This document shows, one piece after another, positions 8,338 through 14,760 of a stretch of 64,000 bases of DNA (position 1 is the first letter of the stretch; each line of letters opens with the position of its first letter). Position numbers and translations under genes: made by a program. Source of the stretch: Phascolarctobacterium_A sp902463975 (GTDB lineage: Bacteria > Bacillota > Negativicutes > Acidaminococcales > Acidaminococcaceae); contig NZ_CABQHJ010000010.1 of the NCBI RefSeq assembly GCF_902463975.1, positions 7,173 to 71,172 on the forward strand. Reading direction: 5' to 3'. Under the pieces are notes generated by a model. It was given only the letters and a program-made list of their open reading frames with translations, was not told the DNA's origin and made no database searches.

Positions 8338-9507
8338 TCAAACCTCATCATGCTTAATATATTGGCTACCGATTAGTAGTCTATCTTTTATTTTCTTATA
8401 ATACGCTTCTGAGAAATTATCTCCTAAACATATAGCTAATCGATTATTGGCACTAGGATCTAATCTATCAATTCTATCTCCTAATTTTTTTAATTTTATA
8501 CCCTGTAAATCGTTAATAAGAAAATTATCATTTATTAGAGTTCCCATAGCATTAGGGATAAAATTCAACTGAAAAACATTTTGGAAATTTCCTTTATTAG
8601 CTATGGATTTTTCTCCAAACAACACTTCTAAGGAATCCATATATAAATTACCACCATGGTATCTCAGTAATTCTGAAATTCCTCCACCAACTCGGCATGA
8701 GAAATCAATCGGAACTAACACATTGCTGACACTAGTAGGTAAAATAAAATCAAACTGTCCGAATGAGATATTATCATAATCAAACAACGCATTGCACCAT
8801 AATTCTAAATATCTTCTTATGATCTCTGTTGGTTCTTCCAATACATATGCTAATACACACGGAGCATCATCAATAATTGTTTTGTATTTTTTGCATACCC
8901 TAACAATAGAAAATTTACCCTGACAGAAAAAAACATCCGCGCTATATTCTATGCCATCAATAAATTCAAAACATATTGATGGCGAAGTTGTAATATCTAA
9001 TACTTTTTTTACCTTTTCGTCAACATTAGACGCATCAGTTAAATACTTATTTATATTTTGATAATTTAACGCAGAGATTATTTTTACGCCATGTCCTGAA
9101 TATTGATTATCTGGTTTTATAATATACACTTTTTGTTTATCTGATACTATTTTTTCTATATTGCTCGTTATTTCATATCTATTCGATGGTAATCCATGTT
9201 GCATCATGCAATCCGCTAAATATTTTTTAGACCGACTAGCCTTAAATGCTTTAGTAGAAATTCTACACCTTTTTACATTCTTTTTACACCATGTTACCCA
9301 ATATTCATTTAATGGCACTACTATTAAATCTTCATCTTTAATATCATTTTTAACACTTACTTCTTTTAAATCATCTGAACTAATATATTTTGCCATTTCA
9401 GGTGTCTCAACAAACTGCAATACGAAATCTGTATTTTTAAAAGCAGCTTTTATATCTGCCAATCCATATATGCTTGCAGCACCTGCAAATATTATTATTT
9501 TTTTCAT
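8338..9507 (-). CDS. ATP-grasp ligase
   Basis: A 389-aa carboxylate-amine/thiol ligase-type enzyme using acyl-phosphate chemistry. It has an N-terminal Rossmann-like half and a central VYIIKPDNQYSGHGVKII segment (Lys plus glycine-rich lid). ICFEFIDGIEYSADVFF follows, and the Mg-binding end is PIDFSCRVGGG (D-x-S-x-R in place of the commoner E-x-N-x-R). It resembles ATP-grasp enzymes that join amino acids or peptides in natural-product and capsule pathways. It is the first gene of the six-gene AT-rich operon, with AGGAG upstream of the ATG. The substrate is unknown; it could act on an amino sugar, a small molecule or a peptide from the nearby RiPP locus. Confidence 0.82.
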   Translation of the reverse strand: MKKIIIFAGAASIYGLADIKAAFKNTDFVLQFVETPEMAKYISSDDLKEVSVKNDIKDEDLIVVPLNEYWVTWCKKNVKRCRISTKAFKASRSKKYLADCMMQHGLPSNRYEITSNIEKIVSDKQKVYIIKPDNQYSGHGVKIISALNYQNINKYLTDASNVDEKVKKVLDITTSPSICFEFIDGIEYSADVFFCQGKFSIVRVCKKYKTIIDDAPCVLAYVLEEPTEIIRRYLELWCNALFDYDNISFGQFDFILPTSVSNVLVPIDFSCRVGGGISELLRYHGGNLYMDSLEVLFGEKSIANKGNFQNVFQLNFIPNAMGTLINDNFLINDLQGIKLKKLGDRIDRLDPSANNRLAICLGDNFSEAYYKKIKDRLLIGSQYIKHDEV

Positions 9508-9566
9508 CTCAATTTCTCCTAGATTAACACCCAGATTAATTATACGAAAATATAAGCCGTTAATAA

Positions 9567-9596
9567 AAAGAATATCAATAGTGATTTTTGTGTCAA
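9567..9596 (-). promoter_or_regulatory. Candidate promoter of the ATP-grasp operon
   Basis: Minus strand TTGACA (9596-9591) with a 16-bp spacer and TATTCT, about 65 bp upstream of the ATP-grasp start. A second TATAAT-like -10 (in TCGTATAATTA) lies closer to the gene without a clear -35. The 538-bp gap 9508-10045 otherwise holds only decayed mobile-element sequence. Confidence 0.45.
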
Positions 9597-9730
9597 ACCT
9601 ATTGTTCCGAAAAGTAGCGATAACTACATATCAATCCTATTTTAGCGCAATCGAAGCTATTAGTAAATCCTGTTACAAATTTTTAAAGACATGGAACACT
9701 TCGCGCATTCTTAAAGTTCTTGCGAATAAG

Positions 9731-9771
9731 TATAATAAAAACGAGAAATGCCGCACAAATTACATAAGCGT
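9731..9771 (-). repeat. Half copy of the 18.5-kb terminator repeat
   Basis: About 41 bp (TATAATAAAAACGAGAAAT then CCGCACAAATTA) nearly identical to 18472-18513. There the sequence is one arm of a terminator hairpin; here the partner arm is missing. It looks like a leftover from rearrangement between the two accessory segments. Confidence 0.6.
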
Positions 9772-9832
9772 CTAATAAAGTCTCCACTCACAAAGCATAC
9801 AAATCAATATTACATATCTAAGCAAAAACTAA

Positions 9833-9994
9833 AACCTCCTATTCCAGAATGTTAATATACCGAAATATACATTCTAAAAAGGAGGCTGAGACAGTATGTC
9901 TTCCGAAAATTATATCACTAAATCACTCAACATTAAACCATCTGAGTTGTTATCTTTAACTGGAAGCTCAAAAAAAGGGTATTATTATTTTTAA
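9833..9994 (+). pseudogene. Remnant of an IS transposase start (ISL3-like), 32 codons
   Basis: A plus-strand reading frame at 9896-9994 starts MSSENYITKSLNIKPSELLSL and stops after 32 codons, behind a strong AAGGAGG. The beginning resembles N-termini of ISL3-type transposases (compare MRQFITNMLNIQEDK in the intact element at 13200), and the rest of the gene is absent. The upstream CCTCCT (9835-9840) and AGAATGT (9846-9852) can pair with ACATTCT (9869-9875) and AGGAGG (9880-9885), hiding the ribosome site. The same arrangement exists upstream of the intact transposase. Interpretation as a truncated IS is inference. Confidence 0.5.
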
Positions 9995-10045
9995 GATTCG
10001 CCTGAAAATTAACGATTAGATCCACTCAATTCCAATAACAATAAA

Positions 10046-10240
10046 TTATTGATTGAATCTTGTTGAATTATTGTTTACAGACAGTAAAGCTTTACTGTGA
10101 ATATCTCTAAGCATTAAACCAGAAGCAGCGCCTACCGTAAATGCTGCTGCTTTACTTAGGCTAGAAACAGCTAGGGCAGCGGGAATAGCACTCTCACTAG
10201 GATATATATTATTAATTAATGGTTTGCTATATTTTTTCAT
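10046..10240 (-). CDS. Putative RiPP precursor peptide 2 (64 aa)
   Basis: A small peptide beginning MKKYSKPLINNIYPSESAIP, followed by an Ala/Val/Ser/Gly-rich hydrophobic stretch (AALAVSSLSKAAAFTVGAAS) and a polar Asn/Ser-rich tail. The leader-like YxxP (YSKP) and the SAxPA segment are shared with the other small peptide at 10531-10695. The ATG at 10240 has GGAGG with 7-nt spacing and lies 2 nt after the PqqD-like stop, so it is coupled; a longer frame upstream lacks a ribosome site. YxxP leaders are bound by PqqD-type recognition elements in known RiPPs (lasso peptides). There are no Cys residues, so a sactipeptide crosslink is excluded. Precursor role is inferred from size, leader and neighbours. 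Confidence 0.7.
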   Translation of the reverse strand: MKKYSKPLINNIYPSESAIPAALAVSSLSKAAAFTVGAASGLMLRDIHSKALLSVNNNSTRFNQ

Positions 10241-10242
10241 TT

Positions 10243-10527
10243 TTAATCCTCCAATCTGATAATATTTTTCCATTGTAAATCTCGTGTCAGATTTACTATG
10301 TCTTGTTCTAAACTATTTTCATCAATTACGTAATCCTTAAGAAATATTTCTTTTATTTCTTCGATTTTTCTTTCTCCATCACATAATTCCAGAAAATCTT
10401 TAGCCGTTTCATTTAAATAAAAAATATCTAAACCATCTGACTCTGCTATTAAATAATCTTCATTTTCCCTGGTCTTTAGGGCTATAACTTTAGGAATCTT
10501 ATCTTTAAAAAAATCGTATACCACCAT
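10243..10527 (-). CDS. PqqD-family RiPP recognition element protein
   Basis: A 94-aa winged-helix PqqD-like protein that would bind the precursor leader and deliver it to the radical SAM enzyme. Typical features are the beta-hairpin NEDYLIAESDGLDIFYLNET, the AKDFLELCDGERKIEEI segment (matching the family pattern of a Leu-rich helix and C/CDG turn) and a C-terminal helix LEQDIVNLTRDLQWKNII. Length is normal for a free-standing recognition element. It sits between the two precursor-like genes, starting 3 nt after the stop of precursor 1. It supports calling this locus a RiPP cluster. Confidence 0.85.
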   Translation of the reverse strand: MVVYDFFKDKIPKVIALKTRENEDYLIAESDGLDIFYLNETAKDFLELCDGERKIEEIKEIFLKDYVIDENSLEQDIVNLTRDLQWKNIIRLED

Positions 10528-10530
10528 AAT

Positions 10531-10695
10531 TCACCTACCTAATTTTTTTAGTTTTACTACAGGGCTCGCTTTCATAGCATGAGCTACTGCTCTTCCAACT
10601 GCGTACCCCCCAACTAAAGCTAAACCTACCGCCGGGAATGCACTTTTCCCCATATCAAAACACATAGCTGCCGGTTTTACATAACTTTTCTTCAT
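10531..10695 (-). CDS. Putative RiPP precursor peptide 1 (54 aa)
   Basis: A short gene in the gap between the radical SAM and PqqD-like genes. It begins MKKSYVKPAAMCFDMGKSAF and continues with a Gly/Ala/Val-rich segment containing GLALVGGYAVGRAVAHA (GxxxG-type spacing) and a basic tail ending KLKKLGR. It shares the YxxP leader (YVKP) and an SAxPA segment with peptide 2. The ATG is preceded by GGAG with 9-nt spacing. The hydrophobic, glycine-spaced core followed by a cationic end resembles membrane-active peptides. It has one Cys in the leader region. Which residues are modified and where cleavage occurs are unknown. Confidence 0.7.
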   Translation of the reverse strand: MKKSYVKPAAMCFDMGKSAFPAVGLALVGGYAVGRAVAHAMKASPVVKLKKLGR

Positions 10696-10712
10696 CACAA
10701 ACTACTCCTTAT

Positions 10713-11753
10713 TTAAACTAAAATATCTTTATCAACATGATTTTGAATATTGCCCTTTTGAGTCTCCTCGTTTATTGAAGCAATAAATTTTTGAACTTTT
10801 TCACTCTTCCATGCATTAATACCATGCGTCAACCACAACTCTTTTAGCGGAGTATCTAAAACATTACCAATAATAAATGGAGCCATGCAATCTAATCGGA
10901 ATTCCCCATTAGGTCTAATGATACCGCCAGCATTATTCTCTAAGCTATACCTTTTCATTTGATGCCCCAAATCTGCACTTCTTCTAATTTCTATTTTCCC
11001 GTTATACTTATTTTGAAGCTGATTAATAACTTCATATAAGTAATTTTTTTGTTCTTTCGTTAAAATAATATCTTCATTAGCAATAGCTCTTCCACTGGGC
11101 AAAACCTCACCTAAAATAATTCTGCATGCCCCCATGCTATATGCTAAATCTACCATATCTTCAATTTTTCCTAGATTTTTAGGAGTTACCGTATGGGCAA
11201 TTACAAGAGGTATTCCAGCTTGTGAAATTTCCAAAGCACCATTTACTGCTCGTTCAAAGCTACCTTTCACACCTCTAAACTCATCATGAATTTCTGCTGT
11301 TGAACCATCAATAGATACTTGAAACCAATAATATCTGTACTTACTAAAGCGTTTTACTTTTTCTTTAGTTAGCAGGTAACCATTTGTAATAACTACAAAA
11401 GAAGTCCCATCATCATGCAAAATATCCATTATATCAAATAGGCGATCACCTAATAATAACGGCTCTCCGCCAGAAAGAATACATTGAAAAATACCACCAT
11501 CTTTAACTATCTCTTTAGCCAAACTACACCATTTATCTGGTGTCATTAACGTCTCCCTATCAACATCACCAGATCTATTATAACAATGCTTGCAAGCAAG
11601 GTTGCATCGTCCTGTCAATTCAAATTGTAACGTAATCGGATAAGTAAATTTTTCTGGATATAAACCTTGTTTTCTTAAATTAGTAATATTTCCTTCAATA
11701 ACCTTTAGATATTGATCATCTAACGCCCTGTTTATTTTTATATAATCTTTCAT
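10713..11753 (-). CDS. Radical SAM RiPP maturase (PqqE/SPASM-like)
   Basis: A 346-aa radical SAM enzyme with canonical CNLACKHC (Cx3CxxC) near residue 50, the GGEPLL motif near residue 100, and a C-terminal region IIRPNGEFRLDCMAPFIIGN followed by LKELW. That end has the layout of a SPASM/twitch domain but only one clear Cys, so the auxiliary cluster may be reduced or absent. The start overlaps the upstream gene (ATGA) and has AGGAG with 7-nt spacing. Together with the PqqD-like protein and two YxxP peptides it most likely installs a carbon-centred modification or crosslink on a precursor. The reaction is not predictable from what is visible. Confidence 0.85.
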   Translation of the reverse strand: MKDYIKINRALDDQYLKVIEGNITNLRKQGLYPEKFTYPITLQFELTGRCNLACKHCYNRSGDVDRETLMTPDKWCSLAKEIVKDGGIFQCILSGGEPLLLGDRLFDIMDILHDDGTSFVVITNGYLLTKEKVKRFSKYRYYWFQVSIDGSTAEIHDEFRGVKGSFERAVNGALEISQAGIPLVIAHTVTPKNLGKIEDMVDLAYSMGACRIILGEVLPSGRAIANEDIILTKEQKNYLYEVINQLQNKYNGKIEIRRSADLGHQMKRYSLENNAGGIIRPNGEFRLDCMAPFIIGNVLDTPLKELWLTHGINAWKSEKVQKFIASINEETQKGNIQNHVDKDILV

Positions 11754-12016
11754 TCTTTTTCTCCTTTTATTATTTTGCAAAAAAAATAAATAATATTATG
11801 AAACTCCCGAACACTCATATATGGAAAATAGTTTTCGTAAACATATTTACCATTGCAAGCATTAGGCCTGATAGAATAAATTGAACATCTGTTATCCACA
11901 TTCAAGAATTTGCAAATACCATCGCCTCTATCAAATCCTAATAATTGTGGTGTTCTATTCACATGTTTACAACATTCCCCACAACAATCGCATGGAAAAG
12001 GATAATACTTTTGCAC
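11750..12016 (-). CDS. YkgJ-type Cys-cluster (Fe/Zn-chelating) protein
   Basis: About 88 aa with the YkgJ signature. FPCDCCGECC lies at the N-terminus, DGICKFLN and RCSIYSIRPNAC follow, and a final FFC comes near the end. The family (CxxCxxCC...C...C.IY..RP..C) is thought to bind a metal or Fe-S centre and often sits beside radical SAM maturases. A GTG at 12016 has AAGGGG with 8-nt spacing; the ATG two codons upstream is too close to that site. First gene of the RiPP operon and overlapping the radical SAM gene, so it is probably an accessory metalloprotein or a modification enzyme. Confidence 0.75.
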   Translation of the reverse strand: MQKYYPFPCDCCGECCKHVNRTPQLLGFDRGDGICKFLNVDNRCSIYSIRPNACNGKYVYENYFPYMSVREFHNIIYFFCKIIKGEKE

Positions 12017-12114
12017 AATCATTTCCCCTTGATAATATTTATATAGTTTAAACCTCTTTATTTTAAAAACGATTAATATTTAATTTCTAGTTATATTGAT
12101 ATGAGCTTTTAATT

Positions 12115-12345
12115 TTACGCATTCTCTACCCCGTCCATCAGCTCACTCATAGTAATGCCCAGCTTCTCGGCAATCTTCATTAGGGTTGAAAGTGATACGC
12201 TTTTTGTATAGCCGCCATTTTCAATCCGCGATAAATATTGCGGCGTAATGCCAACCTCTTCGGCAAGCTTCTCCTGTGTCATGCTCTTCAATTTCCTATA
12301 AAAAACTATTTTAGCACCTATTTTCTTATATCTAGACGCAAACAT
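12115..12345 (-). CDS. XRE-family transcriptional regulator A
   Basis: A 76-aa helix-turn-helix protein (RYKKIGAKIVFYRKLKSMTQ, then EKLAEEVGITPQYLSRIENG), consisting almost only of the DNA-binding domain. It probably represses its own gene and a neighbouring one; target unknown. A degraded copy of this gene and of its upstream region lies at 21.87-22.13 kb. The conserved upstream TGTGCGATAATATAGTGG contains an extended -10-like element. It lies 93 bp upstream of the RiPP operon in the same direction. Confidence 0.85.
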   Translation of the reverse strand: MFASRYKKIGAKIVFYRKLKSMTQEKLAEEVGITPQYLSRIENGGYTKSVSLSTLMKIAEKLGITMSELMDGVENA

Positions 12346-12499
12346 TTAGCTTTCACTCCTCTTACCACTATATTATCGCACATTCTCAACTTCTTATCTT
12401 TGCACAATTGTTTCATAACTTTACATATAGTTTAATTTTAGGTATTTGCTTTTTAGAGCGGGGCAATGCATTTACATCATTATTTATTTATGCTGCGTC

Positions 12500-12718
12500 T
12501 CATTCTTTTTCCTGCATAAGCCGCACCGGGTCAACCCCCAAAGCCTGCGCCAGCAAAAATATAGATTCCATATTAAACGGTCCCTTGCTGCATTCAATAT
12601 CTGAAACGCGCGCTCTTGACATTTTGGCTTTTTCCGCCAGCTCACTCTGCGTCAGGCTCAATGCCCTGCGATAATACATTATATTTAAGCCAATAGTTTT
12701 ATATTTTTCTTCAAACAA
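12500..12718 (-). CDS. XRE-family transcriptional regulator B
   Basis: A 72-aa helix-turn-helix regulator starting at a TTG (FEEKYKTIGLNIMYYRRALS, then LTQSELAEKAKMSRARVSDI). It has AAGGAG with 9-nt spacing. Its near-identical paralogue at 24430-24648 starts at the corresponding TTG, supporting this start. Family members bind short palindromes near their own promoter. The homology with the second copy extends about 190 bp upstream of the gene, up to the IS insertion point. Confidence 0.85.
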   Translation of the reverse strand: MFEEKYKTIGLNIMYYRRALSLTQSELAEKAKMSRARVSDIECSKGPFNMESIFLLAQALGVDPVRLMQEKE

Positions 12719-12806
12719 AAAGTACCACTCCTTATCTCTCACCTTATATTATGCACTAAAAAGGTGTCTAGTGCGGTGCTTTAAATTTTATATATGTGGA
12801 ATATAT

Positions 12807-12836
12807 TTGACACGCACGCTGTAAACCTGCTATTAT
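12807..12836 (+). promoter_or_regulatory. Rightward sigma-70-type promoter upstream of XRE-B
   Basis: TTGACA (12807-12812), 18-bp spacer, TATTAT (12831-12836) on the plus strand, divergent from XRE-B. In the second copy of this segment (24.75 kb) the TTGACA is kept but the -10 is not. There a zinc-finger gene follows; here the IS follows, so any original target has been displaced. Confidence 0.5.
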
Positions 12837-12912
12837 ACCGCCTGCTTTTAGTATAAATTGAAATGAGAAACAATAATACTAGTATAAAATTTCTTCTTTG
12901 TGATATTTGCAT

Positions 12913-13058
12913 TAGTCCATTACTTGTGGTTGGGTCGACCTAGTCCAATTTTTGTGCTCGATTAAGACCTGGTACATTTTGTGGTTTCGCTAGTACATTC
13001 TTGTGCTCAAGCTAGTCCAAATCTGTGGGTCAACCTAGTACAACTTTTGTGGTCGTAG
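12913..13058 (+). repeat. Left-end iteron array of the ISL3 element
   Basis: Six imperfect copies of a unit resembling TAGTCCAAATTTGTGGGTCGACC start at 12913, 12941, 12970, 12991, 13013 and 13036. The TAGTCC/TAGTAC box and the TTGTGG/TTGTGC box are the best conserved parts. The last four are spaced 21-23 bp, about two helical turns, which suits transposase binding on one DNA face. Confidence 0.8.
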
Positions 13059-13090
13059 GCCAAAATACCCTATTCAACAATAAGCAAAAA

Positions 13091-13124
13091 TGGCTTGTAC
13101 AGACTAAAATTTCTGTACAAGCCA
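13091..13124. terminator. 12-bp inverted repeat near the left IS end
   Basis: TGGCTTGTACAG (13091-13102) and CTGTACAAGCCA (13113-13124) form a perfect stem with a 10-nt loop. On the minus strand TTTTTGC follows, so it would end transcripts leaving the element leftward. On the plus strand there is no T-run, though it may still hinder read-through into the transposase. Confidence 0.5.
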
Positions 13125-13141
13125 CATCTAAACAAATAAAC

Positions 13142-13189
13142 CCTCCTTCGTTAAAATAGTAATTGCCTATATGACTAAGACGAAGGAGG
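13142..13189 (+). promoter_or_regulatory. Hairpin masking the transposase ribosome-binding site
   Basis: CCTCCTTCGT (13142-13151) pairs perfectly with ACGAAGGAGG (13180-13189), burying the AAGGAGG site of the transposase in any transcript entering from outside the IS. A transcript starting inside the 28-nt loop would lack the left arm. This is the read-through protection logic known from IS10 and IS50; its use here is inference from sequence. Confidence 0.65.
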
Positions 13190-13199
13190 ATTTTTATCT

Positions 13200-14501
13200 A
13201 TGCGTCAGTTTATCACAAATATGCTTAACATTCAAGAGGATAAGATTGAGGAACTACAAACCATTGCGCAGTCCGACGGCTCAATCATTATTAATCTTAA
13301 GCTAAAAGTTACCTCTAAGATCTGTCCGTTCTGTTCCGGACCTGTAAAAATTCATGGATACTACCCACGAACTCTCATACACTCTACACTGGTCAACCGT
13401 AAATGTAGCATTGTTTATCGCCAAAGAAGATTCCGTTGTCCCAAGTGTTCTTATTCTTTTAACGAACTTAATCCCTTTACTAAAGCCAATGACGGACTAA
13501 CTCACGAAACCAAAATTAATATTTTGAAAGATTTAAAGCATCCCGAAGACACTTATACCAGTGTTGCTGAACGATACCATGTTTCCAAAGCTACTGTTCT
13601 AAGATTATTTGACAAACACGTAGATATTATGCGTAAGCCTTTACCAATGGTATTATCCATGGATGAGCACTATTTCCCTGAATCTGATATGGATTCTCTT
13701 TACTGCTGCCTGCTCATGAATTTTATCACGGGTGAAGTAATAGATGTACTTCCTACTCGCAGAAAGCATTACCTTATTGACTATTTTGCCTCTATCCGTG
13801 GAGATATACAGAATTACACTCTCAAACGCAGCGAACTCAATAACGTAAAGTATATATCTATGGATCTGTATGACAATTTTAGGGATGTTGCACAGATATG
13901 TTTCCCGGATGCCATTGTTTGTGCAGACAGCTTTCATGTAACCAAACATCTTACAGATGACTTTAATAAGATTAGGCTAAGATGGGCACGAAATACTGAA
14001 AACCATACCTATGAGTATCTTCTAAGAAAATTTAATTTTGTATTTAACCATACTACGGACTTAGATAATGAACCAAAATACAACAAAGCCTTAGGCCGTT
14101 ATGTCAATTTAAGAGATATCCGAGACTTACTGTTTGCTCAATTTCCAGAGTTGGAAATTGCTTATAACTTAAAAGAATTGTATCTGAAATTTAATCAGAG
14201 TGGAGAATATTACAAAGCTTCCGGCAGTCTCGAAGAAAACTATGATATACTTAAGAACCGATTTGGTGACTTCGGAATACCTGAATACAATGAATTTTAT
14301 GGCCTTCTAGTTAATTGGAAACAAGAAATACTAAACTCATTTACAACGATTAATGGCAGGCGCATAAATAACAGTTACATTGAATCGAAGAACAGAATTT
14401 TGAAGAAACTTATTATAAATGCCAACGGCTTTAGAAATTTTAAACGAACCCGTAACCGAATCCTTTATTGTCTCAACAAATACGATAAATTCACTCTTTA
14501 A
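13200..14501 (+). CDS. ISL3-family transposase
   Basis: A 433-aa DDE transposase. The N-terminal zinc-binding region (CPFCSGPVKIHGYYPR, then FRCPKCSYSFNELNPF) is followed by an HTH (YTSVAERYHVSKATVLRLF). The catalytic triad is visible as Asp in LSMDEHYF, Asp in VCADSFHVTKHL and Glu in NSYIESKNRILKKLI, with the closing ANGFRNFKRTRNRILY typical of the family. The length is full and no frameshift is seen. It is the only substantial gene on the plus strand in this part of the window. It cuts and pastes its element, presumably recognising the terminal iterons. Confidence 0.95.
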   Translation: MRQFITNMLNIQEDKIEELQTIAQSDGSIIINLKLKVTSKICPFCSGPVKIHGYYPRTLIHSTLVNRKCSIVYRQRRFRCPKCSYSFNELNPFTKANDGLTHETKINILKDLKHPEDTYTSVAERYHVSKATVLRLFDKHVDIMRKPLPMVLSMDEHYFPESDMDSLYCCLLMNFITGEVIDVLPTRRKHYLIDYFASIRGDIQNYTLKRSELNNVKYISMDLYDNFRDVAQICFPDAIVCADSFHVTKHLTDDFNKIRLRWARNTENHTYEYLLRKFNFVFNHTTDLDNEPKYNKALGRYVNLRDIRDLLFAQFPELEIAYNLKELYLKFNQSGEYYKASGSLEENYDILKNRFGDFGIPEYNEFYGLLVNWKQEILNSFTTINGRRINNSYIESKNRILKKLIINANGFRNFKRTRNRILYCLNKYDKFTL

Positions 14502-14510
14502 AGACGAAAA

Positions 14511-14538
14511 TGGCTGGAGCAATACGCTCCAGCCATTG
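14511..14538. terminator. Hairpin after the transposase gene
   Basis: ATGGCTGGAGC and GCTCCAGCCAT form an 11-bp perfect stem with a 5-nt loop directly after the transposase stop. A TTTTC run follows only on the minus strand, so it may mainly block incoming transcription from the right. Confidence 0.5.
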
Positions 14539-14552
14539 AAACCCAATAACAT

Positions 14553-14677
14553 GGACTAGGTCGACCACAAAATTTGTACTAGCACGACCCACATATTGTA
14601 ATAGGTCTACCCACAACTACGGACTAGGTCGACCCACACTCATGTAACAGCCCAACCCCAAAATTTGGACCAATGCC
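14553..14677 (-). repeat. Right-end iteron array of the ISL3 element
   Basis: Six inverted copies of the left-end unit: GGACTA, GTACTA, GTAATA, GGACTA, GTAACA and GGACCA boxes start at 14553, 14576, 14598, 14621, 14644 and 14667. The spacing is strikingly regular (22-23 bp). Two units contain the full GGACTAGGTCGACC core. The array faces the left one in inverted orientation. Confidence 0.85.
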
Positions 14678-14693
14678 GTGATATTTGAATAAC

Positions 14694-14748
14694 AAAAAAG
14701 CTCCCGGATTTCTCCGAGAGCCGATTGGCATAGTTGGCGAAGTGAGTG
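14694..14748 (-). repeat. Displaced tRNA-Ser 3' end plus terminator (candidate attachment site)
   Basis: About 55 bp matching 26105-26159 with four differences. It comprises the T-run/terminator stem (GCTCCCGGA with TCCGAGAGC), the spacer, CCA and the first ~10 bp of the tRNA-Ser acceptor end. Orientation is the same as the real tRNA gene. This is the pattern left when an element integrates into a tRNA 3' end. It probably also serves as terminator for the LRAT-domain gene that ends at 14761. No integrase gene remains in the window. Confidence 0.65.
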
Positions 14749-14760
14749 TAAAAATTGAAG

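Larger units (their letters stand above)
12908..14677 (+). mobile_element. Intact ISL3-family insertion sequence, 1770 bp
   Basis: Bounded by an 8-bp direct repeat GTGATATT (12900-12907 and 14678-14685), the target-duplication size usual for ISL3. Terminal inverted repeats start TGCATTAGTCC on the left and GGCATTGGTCC on the right (reverse complement). Without the IS, flanking sequence reads continuously and matches the paralogous segment near 24.83 kb, confirming the boundaries. It contains one transposase gene, an SD-masking hairpin, another strong inverted repeat and, at each end, a six-unit iteron array. The full gene and intact ends suggest a recent insertion. Confidence 0.9.

Noticed and set aside
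12908..13060. Repeats at the IS end considered as a CRISPR array
   Set aside because: Units are imperfect, without unique spacers, and mirrored at the other end of a transposable element, so they are IS iterons.
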